Assembly (NCBI GenBank): GCA_044464765.1
Contig: JBIQKZ010000033.1
Location: 1 to 12,190, forward strand
Reading direction: 5' to 3'
Source: JBIQKZ01 sp044464765
GTDB taxonomy: Bacteria > Pseudomonadota > Gammaproteobacteria > Burkholderiales > Burkholderiaceae_B
Length of the DNA stretch: 12,190 bases
Part shown: piece after piece, positions 6,198 through 12,190 of the stretch
How the letters are laid out: each line of letters starts with the position of its first letter
How positions within the stretch are numbered: position 1 is the first letter of the stretch
Translations under genes and position numbers: made by a program
The notes under the pieces: generated by a model
The model's database searches: none
What the model was told of the DNA's origin: nothing
What the model saw: only the letters and a program-made list of their open reading frames with translations

Positions 6198-7103
6198 ATG
6201 CCGTCCATCGCCCCACGTCCCTACCCGGCAACCAAGTCGTTGAATGTCGCATTTCTTGGGTTGGGGATCATGGGCTTCCCGATGGCGGGCCACCTGGCGG
6301 CCGCCGGCCATCGCGTTACCGTCTACAACCGCACCCATGGCAAGGCAGTCGATTGGTCCGCCGAATTCCCTGGTCGTGTCGCCCTTACACCGAAAGAAGC
6401 CGCCCAAGGGGCCAATATTGTCTTTTGCTGCGTAGGCAACGACGACGATCTGCGCAGCGTGGTGCAAGGAGCCAACGGTGCTTTGGCGGGCATGAGCCAG
6501 GGTGCCCTATTCGTCGATCACACGACCGCGTCCGCCCGGGTCGCCTGTGAACTCTTCGAAGTAGCGCAGCAACAGGGCGTTGGTTTCATTGATGCACCGG
6601 TGTCAGGTGGTCAGGCCGGGGCCCTCAATGGCGCTCTTACCATCATGTGCGGCGGGGTGGAAGCCGACTTCAACCTGATCCAACCCATCGCCCTTGCCTA
6701 CGCCAACGCAGTCACCTTACTGGGGGGGCCGGGTTCGGGCCAGTTATGCAAGATGGTCAATCAGATCTGTGTCGGGGGCTTGGTCCAGGCACTGGCCGAG
6801 GCCATCGCCTTCGGCCAGAAAGAAGGCCTGGACATGGACAAGGTGCTCGACGTCATCGGCAAAGGCGCAGCCCAAAGCTGGCAGTTGGATCATCGGGGCA
6901 AAACCATGATCGAAGGCAAGTTCGACTTCGGCTTTGCCGTCGACTGGATGCGCAAAGACTTAGCACTGGTGCTGGAACAGGCTCGAGTCAACGGAGCCAG
7001 CCTGCCGACCACCGCGTTGGTGGATCAGTTCTATGCGGAAATCCAGCAGGCAGGCGGCAATCGCTGGGATACATCCAGTTTGATTACGCGCCTGAATGGG
7101 TAA
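6198..7103 (+). CDS. NAD(P)-dependent beta-hydroxyacid dehydrogenase (GarR/MmsB type)
   Basis: A 301-residue member of the family that includes 3-hydroxyisobutyrate dehydrogenase and tartronate semialdehyde reductase; these oxidise or reduce a beta-hydroxy acid with NAD(P). The Rossmann fold opens with GLGIMGFPMA (21-30). The substrate motif DAPVSGG is at 132-138, and the catalytic Lys185 lies in KMVNQ with Asn188 one turn later. The C-terminal helical dimerisation half is complete. The N-terminus has about 13 extra residues before the first strand; the GGAG site nine bases upstream supports this start. It follows tctBA on the same strand after about 100 bp, which suggests a carboxylate uptake and use unit, but the substrate is not determined and an exact gene name would be a guess. 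Confidence 0.88.
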   Translation: MPSIAPRPYPATKSLNVAFLGLGIMGFPMAGHLAAAGHRVTVYNRTHGKAVDWSAEFPGRVALTPKEAAQGANIVFCCVGNDDDLRSVVQGANGALAGMSQGALFVDHTTASARVACELFEVAQQQGVGFIDAPVSGGQAGALNGALTIMCGGVEADFNLIQPIALAYANAVTLLGGPGSGQLCKMVNQICVGGLVQALAEAIAFGQKEGLDMDKVLDVIGKGAAQSWQLDHRGKTMIEGKFDFGFAVDWMRKDLALVLEQARVNGASLPTTALVDQFYAEIQQAGGNRWDTSSLITRLNG

Positions 7104-7133
7104 AAGGCCCCCACGCTGCGCCTTCGGCTTGCT

Positions 7134-7155
7134 GCCCCCCAAGGGGGCGCTTTTT
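7134..7155 (+). terminator. Intrinsic terminator in repeat copy 1
   Basis: GCCCCC pairs with GGGGGC (7134-7148) around a small loop and is followed, two bases later, by TTTTT at 7151-7155. It lies 30 bases after the dehydrogenase stop and would end the tctBA-dehydrogenase transcript. It is part of the repeat unit. Confidence 0.6.
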
Positions 7156-7211
7156 GCCTTGGGGCGGCCCGGCGGCAAAAAGAGGCCCCCACGCCGCGCC
7201 TTCGGCTTGCT

Positions 7212-7234
7212 GCCCCCCCAAGGGGGCGCTTTTT
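7212..7234 (+). terminator. Second intrinsic terminator in repeat copy 2
   Basis: The same hairpin as in copy 1, with one more C in the left arm, followed by TTTTT at 7230-7234. Together the copies form a tandem terminator that should keep transcription from entering rppH in the antisense direction. Confidence 0.55.
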
Positions 7235-7280
7235 GCCTTGGGGCGGCCCGGCGGCAAAAAGAGGCCACCGCGCCACGCCT

Positions 7281-7844
7281 TCAATGATTTCCGGATGCCC
7301 TTAAAGCGTTGTCGGGGGTCGCTTCGGTACGCGCCGCTGCGCGATGACGCAGGTAGCGCGATTCGCCGCCGCGTTTGAACAGGATGCCGGCCAGTTCGTT
7401 AAGCGCCCTGGTGTAGACGTCGCGTTTAAATTCGATGACGGCTTCCAGCGGCACCCAATAATGGCTCCAACGCCATGCGTCGAACTCGGGATGCCCGGTC
7501 GCGCGCAAGCTGACGTCGGAGTCGCGCCCAACCATTCGCAACAAAAACCAGATCTGTTTTTGCCCTTTATAAATGCCCCTCGAATCCCGTCGAATGAAAT
7601 TGTTGGGAACGTTGTAGCGCAACCAATCCCGCGTACGCCCTAATATACGGACATGTTCCGGGAGTAAACCGACCTCTTCGTGCAGCTCGCGATACATGGC
7701 CTGTACCGGACTTTCGCCATATTTGATGCCGCCTTGCGGAAATTGCCAGGCATGCTCACGAATACGTTTACCCCAAAAAACCTCGTTCTTTTGATTTACG
7801 AGGATAATTCCAACATTAGGACGGTAGCCTTCACGGTCTAACAT
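7281..7844 (-). CDS. rppH: RNA pyrophosphohydrolase RppH (Nudix)
   Basis: Converts 5'-triphosphate ends of mRNA to monophosphate, which triggers decay by RNase E. The 187-residue protein begins MLDREGYRPNVGIIL and has a complete Nudix box at 38-60, G-x5-E-x7-RELHEEVGL, with the metal-binding glutamates at 53, 56 and 57. The WGKRIREHAWQFPQGG segment before it and the RDWLRYNVP and KGQKQIWFLL segments after it are typical of RppH rather than other Nudix enzymes. I chose the ATG at 7844 because GAGGTGG lies just upstream and this is the conserved start; the longer frame from 7922 would run through the promoter and overlap proS. A basic tail of about 30 residues extends past the core. It is divergent from proS. 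Confidence 0.95.
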   Translation of the reverse strand: MLDREGYRPNVGIILVNQKNEVFWGKRIREHAWQFPQGGIKYGESPVQAMYRELHEEVGLLPEHVRILGRTRDWLRYNVPNNFIRRDSRGIYKGQKQIWFLLRMVGRDSDVSLRATGHPEFDAWRWSHYWVPLEAVIEFKRDVYTRALNELAGILFKRGGESRYLRHRAAARTEATPDNALRASGNH

Positions 7845-7880
7845 AGGCCACCTCGATAGCGAATTTAATACAATTCCCCG

Positions 7881-7886
7881 ATTATA
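7881..7886 (-). promoter_or_regulatory. Consensus -10 box for rppH
   Basis: The minus strand reads TATAAT exactly, 36 bases before the rppH ATG. The -35 position (TGGTGT at 17 bp) is weak and overlaps the proS start codon. The 64-bp rppH-proS gap must also hold the proS promoter or leader, so the two are packed together, but no clear proS hexamers can be picked. Confidence 0.5.
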
Positions 7887-7908
7887 CGTATCTGTAGAGA
7901 TCCACACC

Positions 7909-9645
7909 ATGCGCGCATCCAAGTATCACCTGAATACCCTGAAAGAAGCTCCTGCCGAGGCGGAAGTTGCCAGCCACCAGCTCATGACGCGAGCCGGCAT
8001 GATCCGCAAAGCGGCCGGTGGAATCTATACCTATATGCCCATGGGTCTGAAAGTGCTGCGCAAGATCGAAGCCATCGTGCGTCAGGAAATGGATGCTGCC
8101 GGCGCTATCGAGCTCTTGATGCCGGTGGTGCAGCCCGCCGAACTCTGGGTCGAATCTGGCCGCTGGGAGCAATACGGCGCCGAATTGCTGCGCATCAAGG
8201 ACCGTCATCAACGCGACTTTGTTCTTCAGCCGACCTCGGAAGAAGTCATTACCGACATCGTCCGCAATGAAATCCATAGCTGGCGCCAGCTACCGGTGAA
8301 TTTCTATCATATACAGACCAAGTTCCGCGACGAGCGGCGGCCCCGCTTCGGCTTGATGCGCGGGCGCGAGTTCACCATGAAAGATGCCTATTCATTTGAC
8401 CGCAACGAAGAGGCCGCCCAAGCCAACTACGACGCCATGTTTACCGCCTATGTCAATATTTTCCAGCGCCTGGGTCTGGAGTTTCGCGCTGTTGCCGCCG
8501 ATACCGGATCCATCGGAGGCTCACGCAGCCACGAGTTCCAGGTCATTGCGGACACCGGCGAAGACCTGATTGTCTTCAACCCCGACTCGTCCTATGCGGC
8601 CAACATCGAATTGGCCGCCGCACCCTGCCTGCTGGTCGAGCGACAAGCCGCCACCGCGCCCCTGAGCAAAACCGCCACGCCCAATGCGCCAAAATGCGAA
8701 CTGGTGGCTGAACAGCTCAAGCGCCCCCTTGCCGATACCGTAAAGTCCATTGTCCTGGCCACTGAACCAGAAACCGACGGGCAGGCCCCCACCATCTGGT
8801 TGCTGCTGGTGCGCGGTGATCACGAGCTGAACGAAATCAAGGTGGGCAAACTGCCTGGCCTGGACCAAGGCTATCGCTTCGCCACCGAAGCCGAGATCCT
8901 GGACGCCTTCGGTTCGACGCCGGGTTATCTTGGTCCTATCGGCACCGTCAAGCCTGTTCGGATCATTGCCGACCATACCGTTGCCCACATGAGCGATTTC
9001 ATCTGCGGCGCCAACGCCGAAGGCTTCCATTACACAGGAGCCAACTGGGGCCGAGATCTGCCTGAACCCGAACGTGCCGATCTGCGCAACGTCGTTGCCG
9101 GAGATCCCGATCCGCAAGGCGGCACGCTATCCATCCAGCGCGGCATCGAAGTGGGCCATGTATTTTTCCTGGGCGACAAGTACTCCCGCGCCCTGAACGC
9201 TACATTTCTCGAGGCGGATGGCAAGCCTGTTCTCATGCAGATGGGCTGCTACGGAATCGGCATCAGCCGCATTGCAGCGGCGGCCATCGAACAAAACCAC
9301 GACGACAAAGGCATTATCTGGCCCAAGGCCATTGCGCCCTTCGAGGTTGCCATTTGCCCCATGGGTTACGGCAAAAGTGAAACAGTCCGCAACGCCGCCG
9401 ACGCGCTTTACGAGCAGTTGCGCGGCCATGGCGTCGATGTCATTTTGGACGATCGCGACGTGCGCCCGGGCGTCATGTTTGCAGACTGGGAACTCATCGG
9501 GCCGCCACTGCGTCTCACCATTGGGGATCGGGGCCTCCAAGAGGGCGTCATCGAGCTCCAAAGCCGCTCGGATGGCAATACACGGAAAACCCCTCTTCAA
9601 GGGGCGGTTGACGAAATCCTGCAACAGTTAAAACGCACGAAATAA
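7909..9645 (+). CDS. proS: Prolyl-tRNA synthetase (bacterial type, with editing domain)
   Basis: Class II synthetase that charges tRNA-Pro with proline; an inserted domain removes mischarged alanine. The 578 residues match the long bacterial form. Visible parts: the N-terminal KYHLNTLKEAP start, the TSEE loop at 109-112, motif 2 around FRDERRPRFG (139-148) with REFTMKDAYSF (153-163), the editing (INS/YbaK-like) domain at roughly 225-400 with Lys-rich KSIVLA and GxHxLN-like (GDHELNEIK) strands, and motif 3 as GCYGIGISR (446-454). The C-terminal anticodon-binding domain contains DDRDVRPGVMFADWELIG. The Shine-Dalgarno is weak, but the start matches the family. ybgC starts 15 bases after its stop, so proS probably leads or feeds the tol operon. 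Confidence 0.97.
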   Translation: MRASKYHLNTLKEAPAEAEVASHQLMTRAGMIRKAAGGIYTYMPMGLKVLRKIEAIVRQEMDAAGAIELLMPVVQPAELWVESGRWEQYGAELLRIKDRHQRDFVLQPTSEEVITDIVRNEIHSWRQLPVNFYHIQTKFRDERRPRFGLMRGREFTMKDAYSFDRNEEAAQANYDAMFTAYVNIFQRLGLEFRAVAADTGSIGGSRSHEFQVIADTGEDLIVFNPDSSYAANIELAAAPCLLVERQAATAPLSKTATPNAPKCELVAEQLKRPLADTVKSIVLATEPETDGQAPTIWLLLVRGDHELNEIKVGKLPGLDQGYRFATEAEILDAFGSTPGYLGPIGTVKPVRIIADHTVAHMSDFICGANAEGFHYTGANWGRDLPEPERADLRNVVAGDPDPQGGTLSIQRGIEVGHVFFLGDKYSRALNATFLEADGKPVLMQMGCYGIGISRIAAAAIEQNHDDKGIIWPKAIAPFEVAICPMGYGKSETVRNAADALYEQLRGHGVDVILDDRDVRPGVMFADWELIGPPLRLTIGDRGLQEGVIELQSRSDGNTRKTPLQGAVDEILQQLKRTK

Positions 9646-9660
9646 AGGGCAAGGAGCCAC

Positions 9661-10086
9661 ATGCCTGCGGAAACACCCCGTACCCATTTTCAGTTTGATA
9701 TTCGCGTATATTACGAGGACACCGACGCGGCAGGCGTCGTGTTCTACGCCAACTACCTGAAATTTTTTGAACGAGGCCGTACCGAGTGGCTGCGCCAACT
9801 AGGGGTCAACCAATCCGAACTCGCCGTCACCGAGCAACGCATGTTCGTCGTTAAAAATGTGGATGCCCGCTATCGCAAGCCGGCCAAGCTTGACGATCAG
9901 CTCAGCATCCGCAGCACGATCACGCGTGTGGGACGGGCCTCGGTCGACTTTCAACAATCCGCGCATGCCAACGGCGTGCTTCTGTGTGACAGTACCATCA
10001 CAGTGTGCTGCGTGGATTCCCGCACATTTCGTCCTGCCCCATTACCCGATACCCTCAGAACCCTCTTGGAAAAGGTCCAGAACTAA
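9661..10086 (+). CDS. ybgC: Tol-Pal-associated acyl-CoA thioesterase YbgC
   Basis: A cytoplasmic hotdog-fold thioesterase, the customary first gene of tol-pal operons, acting on acyl-CoA or acyl-ACP and linked to phospholipid metabolism rather than needed for Tol function itself. The 141-residue protein has the family signature from residue 17: YYEDTDAAGVVFYANYLKFF, with Asp22 as the catalytic aspartate (E. coli D18) at the head of the hotdog helix, then ERGRTEWLR. The rest forms the usual five-stranded sheet. AAGGAG four bases before the ATG gives a strong ribosome site. tolQ begins two bases after its stop, so the genes are translated together. Confidence 0.95.
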   Translation: MPAETPRTHFQFDIRVYYEDTDAAGVVFYANYLKFFERGRTEWLRQLGVNQSELAVTEQRMFVVKNVDARYRKPAKLDDQLSIRSTITRVGRASVDFQQSAHANGVLLCDSTITVCCVDSRTFRPAPLPDTLRTLLEKVQN

Positions 10087-10088
10087 TC

Positions 10089-10763
10089 ATGCAAGCCACC
10101 AGCGATATCTCGTTGATCTCCTTATTGCTCGGCGCCAGCATCCCCGTGCAGCTTGTGATGCTGATCCTGCTGGCGATCTCCATCCTGTCGTGGACGTATA
10201 TTTTCAGCAAGCACCGCGCGCTCAAGCGCGCGAACGCGCAAACCCGTCGATTCGAAGACGATTTCTGGGCGGGCGGCGATCTGGCCGTATTACAGCAGGC
10301 TGTCGCTAACCGTCACTCCGAACATGGCGCCCTGGCCCGCATCTTCGACTCGGGCATGACGGAGTTCGTCAAGGCACGACGCGGCGGCGCCTCGGGCGAA
10401 ACCGCTCTGGATGGTCCGCGCCGCGCCATGCGCGCCACGTATCAGCGCGAAATGGACAGCCTGGAATCCAACCTGAACTTCCTGGCCTCGGCGGGGTCAG
10501 TCAGCCCCTACATCGGACTGCTGGGCACTGTATGGGGCATCATGCATGCGTTTCTTGGCCTGTCCGCCATGCAACAGGCCACATTGGCGGCAGTCGCGCC
10601 TGGCATTGCCGAAGCGCTCATTGCCACGGCCATCGGCCTGTTCGCCGCAATCCCGGCCGTCGTCGCGTATAACCGGTACACCAACGACATCGACAGACTG
10701 GCCATTCGTTTCGATAGCTTTATCGATGAGTTCCTTAATATTCTGCAACGCCAGGTGCGCTAA
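10089..10763 (+). CDS. tolQ: Tol-Pal inner-membrane proton channel subunit TolQ
   Basis: TolQ forms the pentameric stator that, with TolR, uses the proton gradient to drive TolA during outer-membrane constriction at division. The 224-residue protein has the three expected membrane helices (about 18-37, 131-154 and 171-194) and a large cytoplasmic loop between the first two. The TM2 motif SPYIGLLGTVWGIMHAF and the TM3 motif APGIAEALIATAIGLFAAIP are complete; Thr147 and Thr180 correspond to E. coli T145 and T178, near the proton path. I chose the ATG at 10089, two bases after ybgC, since an in-frame ATG at 10005 lies inside ybgC and would add 28 unrelated residues. The stop overlaps the tolR start (TAATG). 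Confidence 0.96.
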   Translation: MQATSDISLISLLLGASIPVQLVMLILLAISILSWTYIFSKHRALKRANAQTRRFEDDFWAGGDLAVLQQAVANRHSEHGALARIFDSGMTEFVKARRGGASGETALDGPRRAMRATYQREMDSLESNLNFLASAGSVSPYIGLLGTVWGIMHAFLGLSAMQQATLAAVAPGIAEALIATAIGLFAAIPAVVAYNRYTNDIDRLAIRFDSFIDEFLNILQRQVR

Positions 10764-11212
10764 TGCCATCCAATCGCGGCAACTTTCGCCGATCCGGTCG
10801 GCGACTAAAAAACGAGATCAATGTCGTTCCCTACATCGACGTCATGTTGGTGCTCCTGGTCATTTTCATGGTCACAGCGCCCATGATCACACCGGGGCTC
10901 GTGCAACTGCCTTCGGTAGGGCAGGCATCAGAGGTGCCCGCTACGCCTGTCGAAGTCCAGATTGAAGAGAACGGAAGTATTTCTCTGCGCCTGAGAAATG
11001 CCGGCGCCGAATTCGAAAGCATCAATAGCCAGAACCTGGTCAACGAGGTGCAATCCAGGATTACGCCTGAAACGCCGGTCGTGATCGCCGCCGACGGGCG
11101 GGTTCCCTACGAAACAGTCGTGAAAGTGATGGATCAATTACGATCGGGCGGCATTACGCGCCTGGGCCTGCTCGTCGACCAGAAGTCAACAGTGGAAGCC
11201 GCCACACCCTGA
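10763..11212 (+). CDS. tolR: Tol-Pal proton-responsive subunit TolR
   Basis: TolR has a single membrane helix and a periplasmic domain that binds peptidoglycan when activated. The 149-residue protein shows a basic cytoplasmic tail, then NVVPYIDVMLVLLVIFMVTA, where Asp26 is the conserved protonatable residue (E. coli D23). The periplasmic part includes EVQIEENGSISL, PVVIAADGRVPYETVVKVMD and GLLVDQ, matching the ExbD/TolR fold. The ATG shares its first base with the tolQ TAA stop (one-base overlap). The last bases form TGATG, which opens a 15-codon mini-ORF leading to tolA. Confidence 0.96.
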   Translation: MPSNRGNFRRSGRRLKNEINVVPYIDVMLVLLVIFMVTAPMITPGLVQLPSVGQASEVPATPVEVQIEENGSISLRLRNAGAEFESINSQNLVNEVQSRITPETPVVIAADGRVPYETVVKVMDQLRSGGITRLGLLVDQKSTVEAATP

Positions 11213-11259
11213 TGCCGCGGCGGACTGCCCTGAATCCAAAACCACGTTTTTGCAATTAA
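11212..11259 (+). CDS. 15-codon mini-ORF bridging tolR and tolA
   Basis: The ATG at 11212-11214 overlaps the tolR TGA as TGATG, and the TAA at 11257-11259 overlaps the tolA ATG as TAATG. The frame encodes MPRRTALNPKPRFCN, which has no recognised function. No good ribosome site lies before tolA, so the likely use, if any, is to hand terminating ribosomes from tolR on to tolA by reinitiation. A short open frame between two genes can occur by chance; the double exact overlap is what makes it notable. Confidence 0.4.
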   Translation: MPRRTALNPKPRFCN

Positions 11260-12190
11260 TGAAGCCTGCCAAGAAGCCCGCCCCCAATCGCCAGACCGCC
11301 CTGCGCACGCCAGAGCAGGAGGACGAGCGCCGGGGCCTGATCTACGCGATCAGCGCGCATGTTCTGGTCGCCTTGGTCGCCTTGTTCGGATTCTGGACCA
11401 GTGCGCCCCGCACGCCTAATCCGGTGCAGATCGAACTCTGGGCTGACGGCGACACCCCGACGGCGGCCGAGCCCGAGGAGCAGCCGCAACCCACGACAAG
11501 CCCTGAAGAGACCGAGCCAGATCCTGAACCAGAACCCGCGCCCGAACCTGAACCTGAACCAGCGCCTACGCCTGAACCCGAACCCACACCGGAACCTCAG
11601 CCCGAACCGCCTGCCACTGAGCCGCAACCCGAACCAGAGCCAGTCGTAGATCCGGACATCGCCCTGGAAAAGACACACAAGGAGCGCCAGGAACGGGAAG
11701 AAGCCGAGCGCCTCGCAGCCCAGAAACTCGCTCAAGAGCAAGCTGCGGCTGAGGCAGCGGCAAAGAAAGCTGAAGAACAGAAGCGTCTTGAACAGGAACG
11801 CCTGGAGCAGGAGCGTTTGGAGCAGGAACGCCTTGAAAAAGAACGCTTGAAACAGGAGCGTCTGGAACAGGAGCGTGCGGCAGCCGTGGCGGCCGAGAAA
11901 GCAGCACAGGAAAAAGCCAAGCAAGAGGAACAAGCTCGCGCGGAAGCGGCCAGGAAGGCCGAAGCGGAGCAGAAAGCCAAGGAAGAGGCCGCGAAGAAGG
12001 CTGAAGCCGAGAAGAAAGCCAAAGAAGAAGCCGCAAAGAAAGCCGAGGCGGAGAAAAAGGCTAAAGAAGAAGCAGCAAAGAAAGCCGAAGCCGAAAAGAA
12101 AGCCAAGCAAGAAGCAGAGAAAAAAGCCAAGGCAGACGCGGCGAAAGCCGCAGCCGAGAAGGCCGAAGCGGCCAAGCGTGAAGCTATCCG
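11259..12190 (+). CDS. tolA: Tol-Pal envelope protein TolA, N-terminal 310 residues (runs off the right edge)
   Basis: TolA is anchored in the inner membrane and reaches across the periplasm to TolB/Pal. The frame opens at 11259 and stays open to the window end. A basic cytoplasmic tail (1-25) precedes one membrane helix (about 26-46), then the conserved PVQIELW stretch (55-61). A Pro-Glu-rich linker occupies about 71-128. From about 135 onward it is a very long charged helix of Ala, Glu, Lys, Gln and Arg, including six RLEQE-type pentapeptides and four 14-residue AAKKAEAEKKAKEE-type units. The globular C-terminal domain lies outside. The helix in the membrane has Ala30 where the TolA/TonB SxxxH motif has Ser; His34 is kept. 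No strong ribosome site is seen. Long antisense open frames here come only from the codon bias. Confidence 0.93.
   Translation, partial: MKPAKKPAPNRQTALRTPEQEDERRGLIYAISAHVLVALVALFGFWTSAPRTPNPVQIELWADGDTPTAAEPEEQPQPTTSPEETEPDPEPEPAPEPEPEPAPTPEPEPTPEPQPEPPATEPQPEPEPVVDPDIALEKTHKERQEREEAERLAAQKLAQEQAAAEAAAKKAEEQKRLEQERLEQERLEQERLEKERLKQERLEQERAAAVAAEKAAQEKAKQEEQARAEAARKAEAEQKAKEEAAKKAEAEKKAKEEAAKKAEAEKKAKEEAAKKAEAEKKAKQEAEKKAKADAAKAAAEKAEAAKREAI
11469..11642 (+). repeat. Pro-Glu dipeptide repeat tract in tolA
   Basis: Codons 71-128 encode a tract dominated by Pro-Glu pairs with some Ala, Thr and Gln spacers, written largely as GAA-CCN. Such tracts form stiff extended rods, as in TonB. At DNA level it is a low-complexity region prone to length change. 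Confidence 0.85.
11784..11873 (+). repeat. Six 15-bp units encoding RLEQE-type pentapeptides
   Basis: Six consecutive five-codon units (RLEQE, RLEQE, RLEQE, RLEKE, RLKQE, RLEQE) inside tolA. The codons vary (CGT/CGC, CTT/CTG/TTG), so the peptide repeat has been kept while the DNA has drifted. The dense i/i+4 charge pattern suits a single alpha helix. Confidence 0.85.
11946..12113 (+). repeat. Four 42-bp units encoding 14-residue AAKKAEAEKKAKEE-type repeats
   Basis: Units at 11946-11987, 11988-12029, 12030-12071 and 12072-12113 encode AARKAEAEQKAKEE, two perfect AAKKAEAEKKAKEE copies and one ending KQE. Synonymous differences separate the copies. The array is part of the TolA helical stalk and probably continues in degenerate form past 12113. 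Confidence 0.88.

Larger units (their letters stand above)
7106..7283. repeat. Two and a part copies of a 78/79-bp GC-rich hairpin repeat
   Basis: Copy 1 spans 7106-7183 and copy 2 7184-7262. They differ by one C/T change and one extra C in a C-run. A degraded third start covers about 7263-7283 and reaches the rppH stop codon. Each unit contains CCCCAAGG and CCTTGGGG as 8-bp inverted arms (7137-7144 and 7157-7164 in copy 1), then TTTTTGCC and GGCAAAAA (7151-7158, 7174-7181), so two overlapping hairpins compete. The array begins two bases after the dehydrogenase stop and fills the convergent gap. Similar C-run/G-run intergenic elements are, from memory, frequent in Burkholderiales genomes, so this is probably a dispersed element. 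Frames translated from it are not genes. Confidence 0.92.

Noticed and set aside
7106..7283. CRISPR array
   Set aside because: The units are tandem with no unique spacers between them, and there are no cas genes; it is a simple tandem hairpin repeat.
6647..7378. Plus-strand frame of 243 codons crossing the end of the dehydrogenase and the hairpin repeats
   Set aside because: It is an out-of-frame reading of the dehydrogenase, extended by the stop-free GC-rich repeat, and ends inside rppH antisense.
7845..7922. Upstream ATG at 7922 for rppH
   Set aside because: It would overlap the proS start and run through the TATAAT box; the conserved RppH start with a strong ribosome site is at 7844.
11256..12110. 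Long minus-strand open frame (284 codons, Leu/Phe-rich) opposite tolA
   Set aside because: It is the antisense of Ala/Glu/Lys-rich codons of tolA, which rarely give stops in this frame; its low-complexity Leu/Phe/Gly composition follows from that bias.
11732..12175. Minus-strand frame of 147 codons rich in Ala, Ser and Phe
   Set aside because: Another antisense shadow of the tolA helical repeats; periodic composition mirrors the 14-residue units.

Overview
The window looks like a chromosomal stretch from a betaproteobacterium of the order Burkholderiales, most likely family Alcaligenaceae (Bordetella/Achromobacter/Pusillimonas relatives). The grounds are the closeness of the Lgt, RppH, ProRS and ZapA proteins to what I recall of that family, the zapA-6S RNA arrangement, the rppH/proS divergent pair, and a tripartite tricarboxylate transporter (TTT) locus, a family very expanded there. 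This placement is from memory of sequences; the genus cannot be fixed from the window.

Layout. Positions 1-209 hold at most the beginning of an unrecognised minus-strand reading frame. A minus-strand pair follows: a small exported c-type cytochrome (749-1150) whose stop overlaps the start of msrA (210-752). Divergent from it is lgt (1318-2118), the prolipoprotein diacylglyceryl transferase. Its 3' end overlaps by 53 bp the 3' end of a convergent periplasmic SIMPL-domain gene (2066-2809). Reading leftwards on the minus strand, 3811-2066 is a cell-division and regulatory-RNA block: a coiled-coil protein, zapA, the 6S RNA gene ssrS, a strong hairpin terminator, then the SIMPL gene directly behind the hairpin.

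On the plus strand, 4119-7103 carries tctB and tctA, the two membrane subunits of a TTT carboxylate transporter, without the binding protein TctC, followed by a beta-hydroxyacid dehydrogenase of the GarR/MmsB type. The 177-bp gap between that dehydrogenase and convergent rppH is filled almost entirely by two copies, and the start of a third, of a 78/79-bp GC-rich hairpin repeat that also carries terminator-like structures. rppH (RNA 5' pyrophosphohydrolase) and proS (prolyl-tRNA synthetase) are divergent from a short shared promoter region. proS is followed closely by ybgC, tolQ, tolR and the first 310 codons of tolA, which runs off the right edge: the inner-membrane half of the Tol-Pal envelope machine.

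Most of the window is ordinary housekeeping DNA and I do not see an unknown defence, mobile or biosynthetic system. The most interesting items are a 15-codon mini-ORF that links tolR to tolA by two stop/start overlaps, the tandem hairpin repeat between garR-like and rppH, the 6S RNA/hairpin/SIMPL arrangement, palindromes upstream of the orphan tctBA pair, and the unusual TolA architecture (Pro-Glu linker, pentapeptide and 14-residue helical repeats, no Ser in the expected SxxxH position).
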